Assembly: GCA_030149295.1 (NCBI GenBank)
Contig: JASBRV010000102.1
Coordinates: 152,159-216,158, forward strand
DNA from: Bacteriovoracales bacterium
GTDB taxonomy: Bacteria > Bdellovibrionota > Bacteriovoracia > Bacteriovoracales > Bacteriovoracaceae
Length of the DNA: 64,000 nt
Direction: 5' to 3'
A program made the position numbers and the translations under genes. Below, in pieces: positions 26,460 to 34,563 of the stretch. The first letter of the stretch is position 1. Each line of letters starts with the position of its first letter. The notes below the pieces were generated by a model, which searched no databases, was not told where the DNA came from, and saw nothing but the letters and a program-made list of their open reading frames with translations.

Positions 26460-26951
26460 TTATTCTTCCTTAGGCATCCAAATTTTCACTCGCTCACTGG
26501 CTATTTTTCTTTGGGCCCTCACTTTCTTTTCTAGTTTATCTTGAGGTCTTTCTAAAACCGTCAAACGCCCTTTCTGTTTGGTGGTTGGGCAATAAAAGTC
26601 CACTCTTTCTTCTCGGTCAAAAAAGAAGGTTCCTTCACTAACTTTTCCATTTTCTGCGGCTAAAAAGAGATCTTTTCCCTTCAAAATGAAGCAACTTTTT
26701 TGGGTAGAGGTGCTCGTAACGAAAAAGCGCACCGTCTCGCCTTTAAAGACACTCAAACTTTCTGGATAGAAACCTTCTTCGGTCACGATGATCGATATTT
26801 CCCTCTTGGGGCCGTCAAAGGTGCGATCTTTGGCAAAAGGACCATCTTCTAAGGCTTGCACACCTTGCCATGCTAGTAGCGCCCAAAGGATCAAAGAGAC
26901 AGTAAAAGTCGTTTTCGCGTTAATAGGAGTATCCTCCGTAGGGGTTCTCAC
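26460..26951 (-). CDS. exported cupredoxin-like protein
   Basis: A periplasmic protein with one cupredoxin-type beta-sandwich. IIVTEEGFYPESLSVFKGETVRF matches the core of Cupredoxin_1 domains over about residues 55-80, followed by SCFIL and DFYCPTTKQKG. The usual copper His ligands are missing; only Cys residues remain, so metal binding is doubtful. The C-terminal 35 residues are basic and helical. From the GTG at 26951 it has 163 residues with a long N-region before the signal peptide. A strong GGAGGATA lies inside that frame, 8 nt before an ATT codon at 26924 that would give an ideal signal peptide. cpaF follows after 3 nt. Confidence 0.72.
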   Translation of the reverse strand: MRTPTEDTPINAKTTFTVSLILWALLAWQGVQALEDGPFAKDRTFDGPKREISIIVTEEGFYPESLSVFKGETVRFFVTSTSTQKSCFILKGKDLFLAAENGKVSEGTFFFDREERVDFYCPTTKQKGRLTVLERPQDKLEKKVRAQRKIASERVKIWMPKEE

Positions 26952-27030
26952 ATCCCCTATCGGAGTAATGGGGTCCTTACTTTACTTTTTCAGTCAACTA
27001 AAGGCAGGCTTTCGTAAATTCAATCACTTA

Positions 27031-27636
27031 TTAGATAGTGATATCCCCAGGAGACTTTAAAAAGGGCTTCTTGGGCGTTTCCTTCTTTTGATTTTTCCAA
27101 GGAAAGAGGATGGCCAACTTCCCTTCTTTGGGTTCAATCTTCATCTTCTCCCCATCACAACCCTCGGGTACAGGAAAGGATCTTTTTATAACAGATTTAT
27201 GAGTACCATAGGAGCCTATTTTTCTTATCACATCAGCTTCAATGGTTACCTGGCCTTCTTTGATTTTGACATCAAACTTCCCACCCTCACTAATCTCTCC
27301 ATCAATAAGGTAAGTCATCCCCTCTTTACCCTTTACCCATTTGCCCGCAAAGCTTTGCCCATCGAAAAAAGGATCACTCTCAAAGGCCTTTTGCATTTCT
27401 TTTAAGACTTCATCACCCATAAGCTGATTACCATCCATCATCTTATCCATGCGCTCCAAGAAACCATCTTGAAAATATTTTTGTAAGAGCTCATTGTCGC
27501 GAAAAAAACGATTGCGAATGTCATCTATTAGTTTTTGATCGGGATCATTCGCCGAGCTAGCGCTTATCAAGCCCAAGCAAATGATCAACCTTGGCAGCAA
27601 AGATAAAATCCGAATGATAGAGTCCTTGAATATCAT
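27031..27636 (-). CDS. exported Hsp20/alpha-crystallin-like protein
   Basis: 201 residues. The first 28 or so form a signal peptide (hydrophobic IIRILSLL and LIICLGLISASS). The C-terminal half has the alpha-crystallin pattern: FDVKIKEGQVTIEADV, RSFPVPEG and EGKLAILFPW, the last being the G-x-L edge strand of small heat-shock proteins. The middle is helical. Small heat-shock proteins are normally cytoplasmic, so an exported one is noteworthy. The ATG at 27636 has GGAG 10 nt upstream and lies 80 nt inside the preceding pterin dehydratase-like gene, in another frame. It could be a holdase for envelope proteins; this is inference. Confidence 0.68.
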   Translation of the reverse strand: MIFKDSIIRILSLLPRLIICLGLISASSANDPDQKLIDDIRNRFFRDNELLQKYFQDGFLERMDKMMDGNQLMGDEVLKEMQKAFESDPFFDGQSFAGKWVKGKEGMTYLIDGEISEGGKFDVKIKEGQVTIEADVIRKIGSYGTHKSVIKRSFPVPEGCDGEKMKIEPKEGKLAILFPWKNQKKETPKKPFLKSPGDITI

Positions 27637-27901
27637 GGGTCAAAATCTCCACAGTTAATCTTTTAAACTCAATAGTGAGGCGCGGATGATGCCAAACCTG
27701 GTCGGCCATCTCTCCTATTAGATTAGCAAGACTTCTTGCTTTCTCAAAGTTGGTAGTAGGAAAAGATAAAATCAAGGGTGTTGATGGATTTTTATAAATC
27801 CACCCAGGAGAAAGATCACATAGGTACCCCTCACAAGTGGACTCATCTAAAGGAGACGCCCCTGTGGGCGCTTGTTCTAACTTTTGCTCACTAAGTTTCA
27901 T
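27557..27901 (-). CDS. pterin-4a-carbinolamine dehydratase-like protein
   Basis: 114 residues of the PCD/DCoH family. The C-terminal two thirds have WHHPRLTIEFKRLTVEILTH with the tandem His, then HDIQGLYHSDFIFAAKVD, as in active dehydratases that recycle pterin cofactor after aromatic hydroxylation. No aromatic amino acid hydroxylase gene is present in the window. The N-terminal 30 residues are variable. It begins 2 nt after the redoxin gene and its last 80 nt encode, in another frame, the signal peptide of the Hsp20-like protein. Confidence 0.85.
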   Translation of the reverse strand: MKLSEQKLEQAPTGASPLDESTCEGYLCDLSPGWIYKNPSTPLILSFPTTNFEKARSLANLIGEMADQVWHHPRLTIEFKRLTVEILTHDIQGLYHSDFIFAAKVDHLLGLDKR

Positions 27902-27903
27902 CT

Positions 27904-28485
27904 CTAGTATTTAACAGAACAACCGTAAGGGTTGGTCTTTGAGATTTTAATAGGTTTTCCTGCTAGAGCTTGATCGAGGGCCATAGAGACATAATTCTTA
28001 GCTCTTGGAATATCCGCACCATCTGCAGAAGAGATAGAATCAATGGCTCCCTGATAAACCACTCTTCCCGTAGGATCGATAATGAACATGTGAGGAGTCG
28101 TTTTTGCCCCAAATTTTTGTCCTACTTTTCCGTCCCCATCAAGGAGTAAACTCATAGATCTCATCTGTTCCTTAGTATACATCTCCTTTGCAGCTTCAAT
28201 GGATGCGAGATGACCTTGCTTTCCCTCGGCACTAGAGTTGATCGTTAACCAAGAAACCTTTCCCGAATATTTCTTTTGCAGCATTTGCATATTTTTTCCA
28301 TTGTAGTGCTTTCTGACAAAGGGGCATCCATCATTAAACCATTCTAAGACCACATACTTTCCATTTTGAGCGTGAAGCTGAACTTCTTTGGGGGCGCCCT
28401 TTAAAGTAAAATCTGGCGCCATAGAATCCATTTCAAGAGCGTGAAGAGAGAAACATAGAAGAAAGGAAAGTGTGAATTTATGCAT
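27904..28485 (-). CDS. exported redoxin/peroxiredoxin-like protein
   Basis: 193 residues with a signal peptide (MHKFTLSFLLCFSLHALE) and a thioredoxin-fold AhpC/TSA-type domain. The active site reads NDGCPFVRKHYN, with one Cys where thioredoxin has CxxC. TTPHMFIID carries the cis-Pro, and a second Cys lies near the end in TNPYGCSVKY. This matches a common family of 180-200-residue periplasmic redoxins with both Cys conserved, which may form a disulfide. The ATG at 28485 has GGAGG 5 nt upstream. It opens a short minus-strand gene run toward cpaF. Confidence 0.85.
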   Translation of the reverse strand: MHKFTLSFLLCFSLHALEMDSMAPDFTLKGAPKEVQLHAQNGKYVVLEWFNDGCPFVRKHYNGKNMQMLQKKYSGKVSWLTINSSAEGKQGHLASIEAAKEMYTKEQMRSMSLLLDGDGKVGQKFGAKTTPHMFIIDPTGRVVYQGAIDSISSADGADIPRAKNYVSMALDQALAGKPIKISKTNPYGCSVKY

Positions 28486-28538
28486 GGGAACCTCCAAGAA
28501 ACCTGAAAAACTAACTCAGCCATTATGTCAGCTAGGTC

Positions 28539-28574
28539 AAAAAGGGACAAGCGGGGGCTATTCGACGGCCCCGC
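28539..28574 (-). terminator. probable terminator of the TonB operon
   Basis: On the minus strand a GC-rich stem (GCGGGGC at 28574-28568 pairing with the complement near 28551-28558, one base bulged) spans the ankyrin gene stop, and five T lie at 28543-28539 after a 7-nt gap. The stem is strong; the T-run is a little far from it, so efficiency may be partial. It separates the TonB operon from the redoxin gene. Confidence 0.45.
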
Positions 28575-29280
28575 ATTCTCTAAGGACATTTTGTATTTCA
28601 GGATATTTTTGGGCAAGAATTAAAGCAGTAAAGGTTCTCTTGCGCCTCCCTCTGCCTCTTACCACTTTCACATTGGGATCTGTCTCTGGCAAGGTGCAAA
28701 GAAACTTCACAGTCTCAATGAGCCCTGCACCAGAAGCTTCCATAAGGTAGCTAAATTGACCTTCATTTCTCGCATCAGGATTTGCCCCCAATAAAAAATA
28801 AATCTGGATAAGAGGAAGATACTTTTCTTCGTTTACGGCATTGGCCTCTTTGATTGATTTAAAAACTTCGAGGTTGGCCACTTCCTCTTCAAGGGCCTCC
28901 CCTTTAAAAATAGTCAGCCAAGAATTGGCGTCTTCACGATCCTGCACTAGACTTTCGGCAGAATCCCCCTCTTCATTTTCAATAGTAGGATCAGCTCCCG
29001 CTTGAATAAGATAGTAAGCAATAACTAGGCGATTGGAGATCACGGCCTTAATTAGGATAAGCTCCCCCTCTTTATTGGGACTATTAATATCAATGTCGCC
29101 ATTTTCAGAAAGTAGCTTTTTCACCGCATCTAAGTCATTTTGAATAATGGCAGCAGTAAGAGAATCCACTGCAGACAACTCACTATTTTGGGCTTCTAGC
29201 TCCCCTTGAATAATATTTTCTTGCTTGTGCATTTCACAGCTCATGAGACAAAGAACAAAAACTAAGAGAAGGTTTTTCAT
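28558..29280 (-). CDS. ankyrin-repeat lipoprotein
   Basis: 240 residues. The signal peptide ends in the lipobox LMSC (Cys15), so the protein should be lipidated and anchored in the envelope. Ankyrin-like helices run through the mature part: AIIQNDLDAVKKLLSENG, AVISNRLVIAYYLIQAGADPTIENEEG, then a more degenerate pair ending with LLGANPDARNE and SYLMEASGAGLIETVKFL. Ankyrin repeats bind proteins. Its ATG shares a base with the receptor stop (TAATG), so it is translated with the receptor and may bind a component of the TonB machine or its cargo, which is inference. Confidence 0.82.
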   Translation of the reverse strand: MKNLLLVFVLCLMSCEMHKQENIIQGELEAQNSELSAVDSLTAAIIQNDLDAVKKLLSENGDIDINSPNKEGELILIKAVISNRLVIAYYLIQAGADPTIENEEGDSAESLVQDREDANSWLTIFKGEALEEEVANLEVFKSIKEANAVNEEKYLPLIQIYFLLGANPDARNEGQFSYLMEASGAGLIETVKFLCTLPETDPNVKVVRGRGRRKRTFTALILAQKYPEIQNVLRECGAVE

Positions 29281-32200
29281 TAAAATGTCCTTGTGAAACT
29301 AAGCGAAGCTCTGCGGCCACGCTTAAAAACTTCAACGACTTCATCCCCCATTCTTAAAATGGCATCAGGGTCGAGAATATTTTGAATTTTCAAGCGAACT
29401 TTATTACGGTTTTCTTTTCCAAATCTTTGAGAAAAAACAAAATCCAACTGATCAAAGGGGTCTTGGTAAGTATCAGGTCTACGATCTGTGCCCACTGTAT
29501 CGATCCTTGCTCCAAAACGATTAAAGAGAATCGTGGCATTTGTTCCCGAGTCTTTATTATCATAATCAAGATTTACATTAATGACATAAGGAGACTGGCC
29601 TTGCAAAGGACGAGAAGTATTCGTTACTTGAGCAGCAAGAGAATCAAAGATTTGCATCTCGCTGTCGATCTGGGCGTAATTTCCCCCAAGCGCCAGTGGC
29701 TGGAGAGAATGGTGGATAAAAGAGAAATTTTTTCTAAATTCAACTTCAAAGCCACGTACCCGGGCATTTCCTACATTTGCTAATTGGAAGCCACCTTCAG
29801 AGTAAGTCAAGACACCATTTTGAAAGCTCCCCGCCACTTCTTCAATAGGATTAGTGAAATCTTTATCAAAATATCCCACACTAATATTTTCTTGATTACC
29901 AAAGTACCACTCTAATCGAGCATCTCTATTGGCAATAATGGTGCCTTTAAGATCAGCATTACCGGTTACAGTACGATCTCTTTCATCATCATAATAACCT
30001 ACAGGGTTTAAATCTTTAAAAGCCGGTCGACTAATCGTTTCGCTATAACCCAAACGAAATTGCATGGTATCGGTTAAAAAGAAAGTGAGACCAGCGGCAG
30101 GAAGATAATCTTCCATAAGAAGAGTGTTTTGAATTTCAACGAGTTGACTCCCTTCATAGGTTGTGATGGTTTGAGTGGAGTCCTCAAAACGCATGCCCAG
30201 ATTCACTCTTAAGCGCTCAAAAATCTTAGTGTCTGTATCAATAAAATAGGAGCGAATTTCCTGCTCGGCAAGAAATCGATCACTAGGAACCGTTGTGTCT
30301 ACAAGAGTACAAGCCCCCTGACGAATCACTTCATCCGTACAAATGCGATCGGGTGAGCTACCAAGAATCGTAGGGTCACCAGTGATATCGACGGCCGTTG
30401 CTGTATCAACTTCATATTTAAAGCGTTGAAAGCGTGAGACCCGATCTTTGTTCATCAGCCCTGCGCCCACTTTAGAGAGAAAGTTAAAGTTCTTGGTTTC
30501 AATAAGAGGAAGCTCTAGGGATACTTCTCCCTCTCGCACATTGTCTTCAACCAATCCAAATACTCTTTCGTTAGAGCGACCTTGATTATCAAAGCGCCTC
30601 TGCCCTTCATCGATAAGGATTTGATAATAGCGACTATCGGGTTGATCCATGAGGGCGTTTGAATAACTGCCCTTCCACTTGAGAAGTCTTTTTTGATTGC
30701 CACCAAGCTGATGCTCTCCACTTAGAATCTGACTAAAAAGCTGTCTTTCTTGCCACTCAATATTGGTGCCTTCATAAGCATTATCTTGGTCCCGAATCAC
30801 TCTTCTTTCAACTCGATCCACAGATTTTCTGAGAAGAAGAGTGTTGGAACGGATATCAGCATAAGGACCAAGATCAAGGCCTAAGTTAAGCATTCCGGAG
30901 AGATTAATATCTCTTCTAGAGCGAATATTTTCCTGGGAACCCGAAAAAGTAAGAGCGCTTGATTCACTTGAGGTCACATCATAGGAAGTTCTTGAAACTT
31001 CATCATTACTGTATCGGTCCCCATACATACCTGCGACATTAAAGCCAAATTTCTTTCCTCGATACTTATAGGTATCCCCAATGCTCACCGAAAGTCCTGG
31101 AGGAAGAGATGTACGCTTTTGCTCGGTAGTATAATTTCTCTTAAAGGCCAATCCATACTCAACTGAGCGAGGATCATTATTAGCAATTCTTTGACCATTG
31201 GCAGTCGCATCGGCGATAATTGCGGGAAGGGCACGGGTACCATCATCCATCCCTAACCAATCACGCCCACCCCCTTGATAACTATCGATAGTGCCTTGCC
31301 CATCTTCATAGGTGGTACTAAGGCTTACCTTGGCCGAAAATTCTTCTGGTATATCTTTAGTCTTGAGATTGACGGCACCTCCGCCAAAGTTTCCGGGAAG
31401 ATTAGGGCCATAACTCTTTTGAATTACCATGGATTCTAAAATTCCTGACGGAAAAAGATCCAACTGAACGACCCTTCTGGTAGGATCAGGAGAAGGAAGA
31501 CTGGTTCCATTAAGAAGAACGTTAGAATATCTTTCCCCAAGACCACGAATATAAACAAAACGACCGTCTACTACAGTAAGCCCTGTCACCCTTGCCAAGG
31601 AAGAGGCGGCATTAGAATCTCCGCTTTTTGCCATTTGCTCAGCGCCTAAAACATCGGCTACTGTGGAAGACTTTCTTCTCACTTCAATCAATGAGGCAAG
31701 GCTTCCTTTCACATGGGGCGCCACAACGACAAATTCTTCAAGTTCAAGACCGGCGGGAAGAAGTTGAACCGAGAGATTAACAGGCTTTTCTTTGAGAACC
31801 GTCTTATTGGAAACCGTATGCGTACCAAAGGATTTATGAATAACCGTAAGGCTGTAGCGGCCTTCAGGAACTTCAATAGAAAACTTGCCCTTTTGATCAG
31901 TCACCACGGTATTTTCAAGACCCGTGATAAAGATACGCGCTTCTTTTACCGGCTTATTGGCATCATCAACTACAGTACCAGAAAGAACTCCTTTAGGTCC
32001 ATTAGGATCTGTCGCACGGGGAATCTCTGGCTCTGAGATATCAGAATTGATGTTATTTTTTTCTGAATATGTATTGATAAGAACTTGAGTGGTTTCCCCA
32101 TCAGCAATCATAAAGCTTACCGATTGAACCTCATCACCTTTTTTAAGTTCAAAGAAGTGGCGCCCTTCACTTAATTCTTTAAAGATCAAACCTTGTTTAT

Positions 32201-32342
32201 CTGAGTTAAGTTTTTCTTTACCATCAAGGATAATCTCAACTCCTTGTATAGGAAGCCCATCACGAAACACCATCCCCTGAAAAGTGCCAGCAGCAAAAAG
32301 ACTGCTACTAAAGAGAAAAGAAATGAGAAGAACTATAGGCAT
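29280..32342 (-). CDS. Oar-like TonB-dependent receptor
   Basis: A 1,020-residue outer-membrane TonB-dependent transporter. After the signal peptide (MPIVLLISFLFSSSLFAAG) come two carboxypeptidase-regulatory-like Ig domains: GTFQGMVFRDGLPIQGVEI, and GVLSGTVVDDANKPVKEAR. A TonB-box-like EEFVVVAPH follows, then a plug domain with VYIRGLGERYSNVLLNG and LPGNFGGGAVNLKTKD, and a long beta-barrel ending in Phe. The start at 32342 has GGAGAG upstream. It lies in one operon with its own TonB/ExbB/ExbD/TtpC set and a secreted beta-helix protein. Receptors of this layout include Oar of Myxococcus, which is needed for protein secretion, so export rather than import is possible. Confidence 0.92.
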   Translation of the reverse strand: MPIVLLISFLFSSSLFAAGTFQGMVFRDGLPIQGVEIILDGKEKLNSDKQGLIFKELSEGRHFFELKKGDEVQSVSFMIADGETTQVLINTYSEKNNINSDISEPEIPRATDPNGPKGVLSGTVVDDANKPVKEARIFITGLENTVVTDQKGKFSIEVPEGRYSLTVIHKSFGTHTVSNKTVLKEKPVNLSVQLLPAGLELEEFVVVAPHVKGSLASLIEVRRKSSTVADVLGAEQMAKSGDSNAASSLARVTGLTVVDGRFVYIRGLGERYSNVLLNGTSLPSPDPTRRVVQLDLFPSGILESMVIQKSYGPNLPGNFGGGAVNLKTKDIPEEFSAKVSLSTTYEDGQGTIDSYQGGGRDWLGMDDGTRALPAIIADATANGQRIANNDPRSVEYGLAFKRNYTTEQKRTSLPPGLSVSIGDTYKYRGKKFGFNVAGMYGDRYSNDEVSRTSYDVTSSESSALTFSGSQENIRSRRDINLSGMLNLGLDLGPYADIRSNTLLLRKSVDRVERRVIRDQDNAYEGTNIEWQERQLFSQILSGEHQLGGNQKRLLKWKGSYSNALMDQPDSRYYQILIDEGQRRFDNQGRSNERVFGLVEDNVREGEVSLELPLIETKNFNFLSKVGAGLMNKDRVSRFQRFKYEVDTATAVDITGDPTILGSSPDRICTDEVIRQGACTLVDTTVPSDRFLAEQEIRSYFIDTDTKIFERLRVNLGMRFEDSTQTITTYEGSQLVEIQNTLLMEDYLPAAGLTFFLTDTMQFRLGYSETISRPAFKDLNPVGYYDDERDRTVTGNADLKGTIIANRDARLEWYFGNQENISVGYFDKDFTNPIEEVAGSFQNGVLTYSEGGFQLANVGNARVRGFEVEFRKNFSFIHHSLQPLALGGNYAQIDSEMQIFDSLAAQVTNTSRPLQGQSPYVINVNLDYDNKDSGTNATILFNRFGARIDTVGTDRRPDTYQDPFDQLDFVFSQRFGKENRNKVRLKIQNILDPDAILRMGDEVVEVFKRGRRASLSFTRTF

Positions 32343-33481
32343 AAATTCTCTCCACTCGAGCAAGACTCTATCGCTTCTCTTAAGGCCACTGCCTTTTTAA
32401 AGAGATCATCACGAGCTATGGCCTTTAAATGGGTCTTTGTATCCTCGTATTGGCTCAACATAAAATGAGCGTAGGCCAGAGCGTATCGAATATCCTGATC
32501 TTCTTTAAGAGATGTCCTCACCGCATGCTCTCCGATAAGGATCATTTTGGTAAAATCCTCACGATAGAGAGCGATGGTTAACATCGTCTTAAACTTTTTC
32601 ACAGGATCCCTAATCTCCATGGCAAGTCTTTCAGCAAAGACCGGATAACCTGCTTTTCGCCACAACTCAGAAGCTTCCACAAGATACTCAGGGTGATAAA
32701 AAGAAAGGGACTTAAATAATTGCGCTGCGGCCAAAATCTTTTGGTCTTTTATGTAACTTCTTGCCAAGTCCTTAGTGATTTCCTCATCACGAGGATCTTT
32801 TAAACGGGCCAGCTCACCAAAAAAGATTGCTTTTTGAATATCACCCATTTGTCGATACTTTTGTCCCATTCTGGCAATATCAAGAGCAGACAAGGAATAC
32901 TGATCAACCATTTGTTTTCCTGTCTCGAAACTTACTTCTATTAATCCATTTTCTAACAGGTAGAACCACTTTTGTTTGATAAGAGGGAGCGAGTTGGGAA
33001 ATGCTTTAAGTCCACTATTGAGAGTTTTCCATGCGAGGCTTGATTGTTTATCACCAAAGTAAAGAGACGCTTTAAGCTGAAAATATAAAGGCTCTTTCTT
33101 TAAAAGTTCTTCTGTTTTCTCAAGAAGAGAAAGGCCTTCTTTGTGCTTATTGAGTCCAAGATAGGCCTGGGCCAAGCCAAGTCCTAAGTCAGCTCCCTTA
33201 AGACCCTCTTTCTGTGCCTTCTTATAGGCCTCAAGAGCTTTATCATAGCGTTTTTGACGATTTTCAAGTAATCCCTTCAAACCCCAATAACGCTCGGGAA
33301 TGACTTCATGGGGATCTTTAATCTGATTAATCACACTGGCCGCACGGGCATAGTTTTTATTTTTAATGAGTAGGGCAGCAAGATCCAGAGGATTTACTTC
33401 TTCTTCACCATAAATCGCTCCACTGATTCCAAGTGTGGCCAAATAGATTAATGTGATCGCAGTGACAATTATTTTCATCAT
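32333..33481 (-). CDS. exported TPR protein of a TonB2-type system
   Basis: 382 residues with a signal peptide or anchor (MMKIIVTAITLIYLATLGISGAIYG) and at least eight tetratricopeptide-like helical hairpins, for example YDKALEAYKKAQKEGLKGADLGLGLAQAYLG and AIFFGELARLKDPRDEEITKDLARSYI. TPR proteins are regularly encoded at the end of TonB2/TtpC operons of marine gammaproteobacteria, where they are thought to act in the periplasm with TonB. It begins 5 nt after tonB and runs 10 bp into the start of the receptor gene, so the three are tightly coupled. Confidence 0.85.
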   Translation of the reverse strand: MMKIIVTAITLIYLATLGISGAIYGEEEVNPLDLAALLIKNKNYARAASVINQIKDPHEVIPERYWGLKGLLENRQKRYDKALEAYKKAQKEGLKGADLGLGLAQAYLGLNKHKEGLSLLEKTEELLKKEPLYFQLKASLYFGDKQSSLAWKTLNSGLKAFPNSLPLIKQKWFYLLENGLIEVSFETGKQMVDQYSLSALDIARMGQKYRQMGDIQKAIFFGELARLKDPRDEEITKDLARSYIKDQKILAAAQLFKSLSFYHPEYLVEASELWRKAGYPVFAERLAMEIRDPVKKFKTMLTIALYREDFTKMILIGEHAVRTSLKEDQDIRYALAYAHFMLSQYEDTKTHLKAIARDDLFKKAVALREAIESCSSGENLCL

Positions 33482-33486
33482 AGTCT

Positions 33487-34119
33487 TTAATTCAAATTAA
33501 AGGTTATCTTTTGCTTTACCCATACTTTTACAGGGCTTCCTTTATACATGGCCGGATCAAATGACCATTCGCGCACACTTGCCATGGCCACTTGGTCAAA
33601 TAGGCCCTCAGGCTCAGAGCGAAGAAGTTTTACTTCCTCAACTTCACCAGTCGCATTAACGAGAAGATTTAAAAGAACCTGGCCATTAATCCCTCTCTTT
33701 CGAGCATAGTCAGGGTATTGAAGAGGAGGCCTGTAAGTGGCCCGTGGCACTTCATCCACAGTATCCTCTGTCATAATGACATTACTCTTATCTCCGAGGA
33801 GGCCTTCAGCTCCTTCACCAAGAAATTCAAATTGGCCTAAACCAAAACTAGAACCACTGAGGCTAGTGCCAAGAGTTGGTCTCGCGAGTTTCTTTTTCTT
33901 TTTGGGTTTTTTCTTTTTTTGAACTACTTTTTTTGGCTTTTTCTTTTTTTGAACTTGAGAAAGATCAAAGGATGTACTTGAAAGTTTATTCTTATCTTTT
34001 TTAGGACCTTCAAGACCATTCATAATCACAAGCCCTAACATGACAAAGATGATACCAAATAACCCTGCACCTACGGGAAGCCACTTTTTTAAAAATGTCT
34101 TATTTAATTTATTTTTCAT
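33487..34119 (-). CDS. tonB: TonB-family energy transducer
   Basis: 210 residues from the ATG at 34119; a TTG 6 codons earlier is also possible and neither has a strong ribosome-binding site. One N-terminal membrane helix (about residues 13-35) is followed by a periplasmic linker and a TonB C-terminal domain (about 130-210, with QYPDYARKRGINGQVLLN, EVKLLRSEP and REWSFDPA). The linker is short and built of Lys runs with only a few Pro, instead of the usual proline-rich Pro-Lys/Pro-Glu rod. TonB carries energy from ExbB/ExbD to the outer-membrane receptor. Here the receptor is two genes downstream. Confidence 0.9.
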   Translation of the reverse strand: MKNKLNKTFLKKWLPVGAGLFGIIFVMLGLVIMNGLEGPKKDKNKLSSTSFDLSQVQKKKKPKKVVQKKKKPKKKKKLARPTLGTSLSGSSFGLGQFEFLGEGAEGLLGDKSNVIMTEDTVDEVPRATYRPPLQYPDYARKRGINGQVLLNLLVNATGEVEEVKLLRSEPEGLFDQVAMASVREWSFDPAMYKGSPVKVWVKQKITFNLN

Positions 34120-34158
34120 CGTATCTAACTGGTCCAATTTATCTCTATAATATTCTTC

Positions 34159-34563
34159 CTATCCTGCTTCATTCTCAGCAGCTACCCCAACATCTTTCGC
34201 TCCCGCCAACCGACAAGCATCAACAACTTCAATGAGTCTCTCTGCTGGAACTCCTTTATCGGTAACCACGAGGACACTCTCACTGCCACCGGATTTAATC
34301 AGTTCCCTCACCTTACTTTGAAGAACCCACACTCTCGTAGGTTGACCGTCTACATAAACTTTTGCATTTTGATCAATATAGACACGAATACTTTTGGTAC
34401 TCGCGGGTCCTGCACTTGAAGCCCCAGGTCTTTCTAAATCCAATTTCATATCCTTAACAAAAGTCGTTGAAACCATAAAAAAGATAAGAAGGATAAAGAC
34501 CATGTCGATTAGAGGTGACATATCAACTTGGGCTTCTTCCTCTTGGCGAAATTGCCTACGCAT
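34159..34563 (-). CDS. exbD: ExbD-family proton-channel subunit
   Basis: 134 residues: a short cytoplasmic N-terminus, one membrane helix with the essential Asp (DMSPLIDMVFILLIFFMV, second Asp of that block) and a periplasmic domain. With ExbB it converts proton flow to TonB movement. I start at the ATG at 34563 because GGGAGGA lies 5 nt upstream; the frame is open 16 codons further. This start lies within the last 8 bases of exbB, in another frame, a coupling typical of these operons. Confidence 0.93.
   Translation of the reverse strand: MRRQFRQEEEAQVDMSPLIDMVFILLIFFMVSTTFVKDMKLDLERPGASSAGPASTKSIRVYIDQNAKVYVDGQPTRVWVLQSKVRELIKSGGSESVLVVTDKGVPAERLIEVVDACRLAGAKDVGVAAENEAG

Noticed and set aside
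26788..27060. Plus-strand 90-residue frame over the cupredoxin start and the following gap
   Set aside because: Mostly antisense to the cupredoxin gene; the gap of about 80 nt to the Hsp20-like gene is better explained as a leader with its ribosome-binding site.
29382..29783. 133-residue plus-strand frame in the receptor gene
   Set aside because: Antisense shadow of barrel codons; no support.
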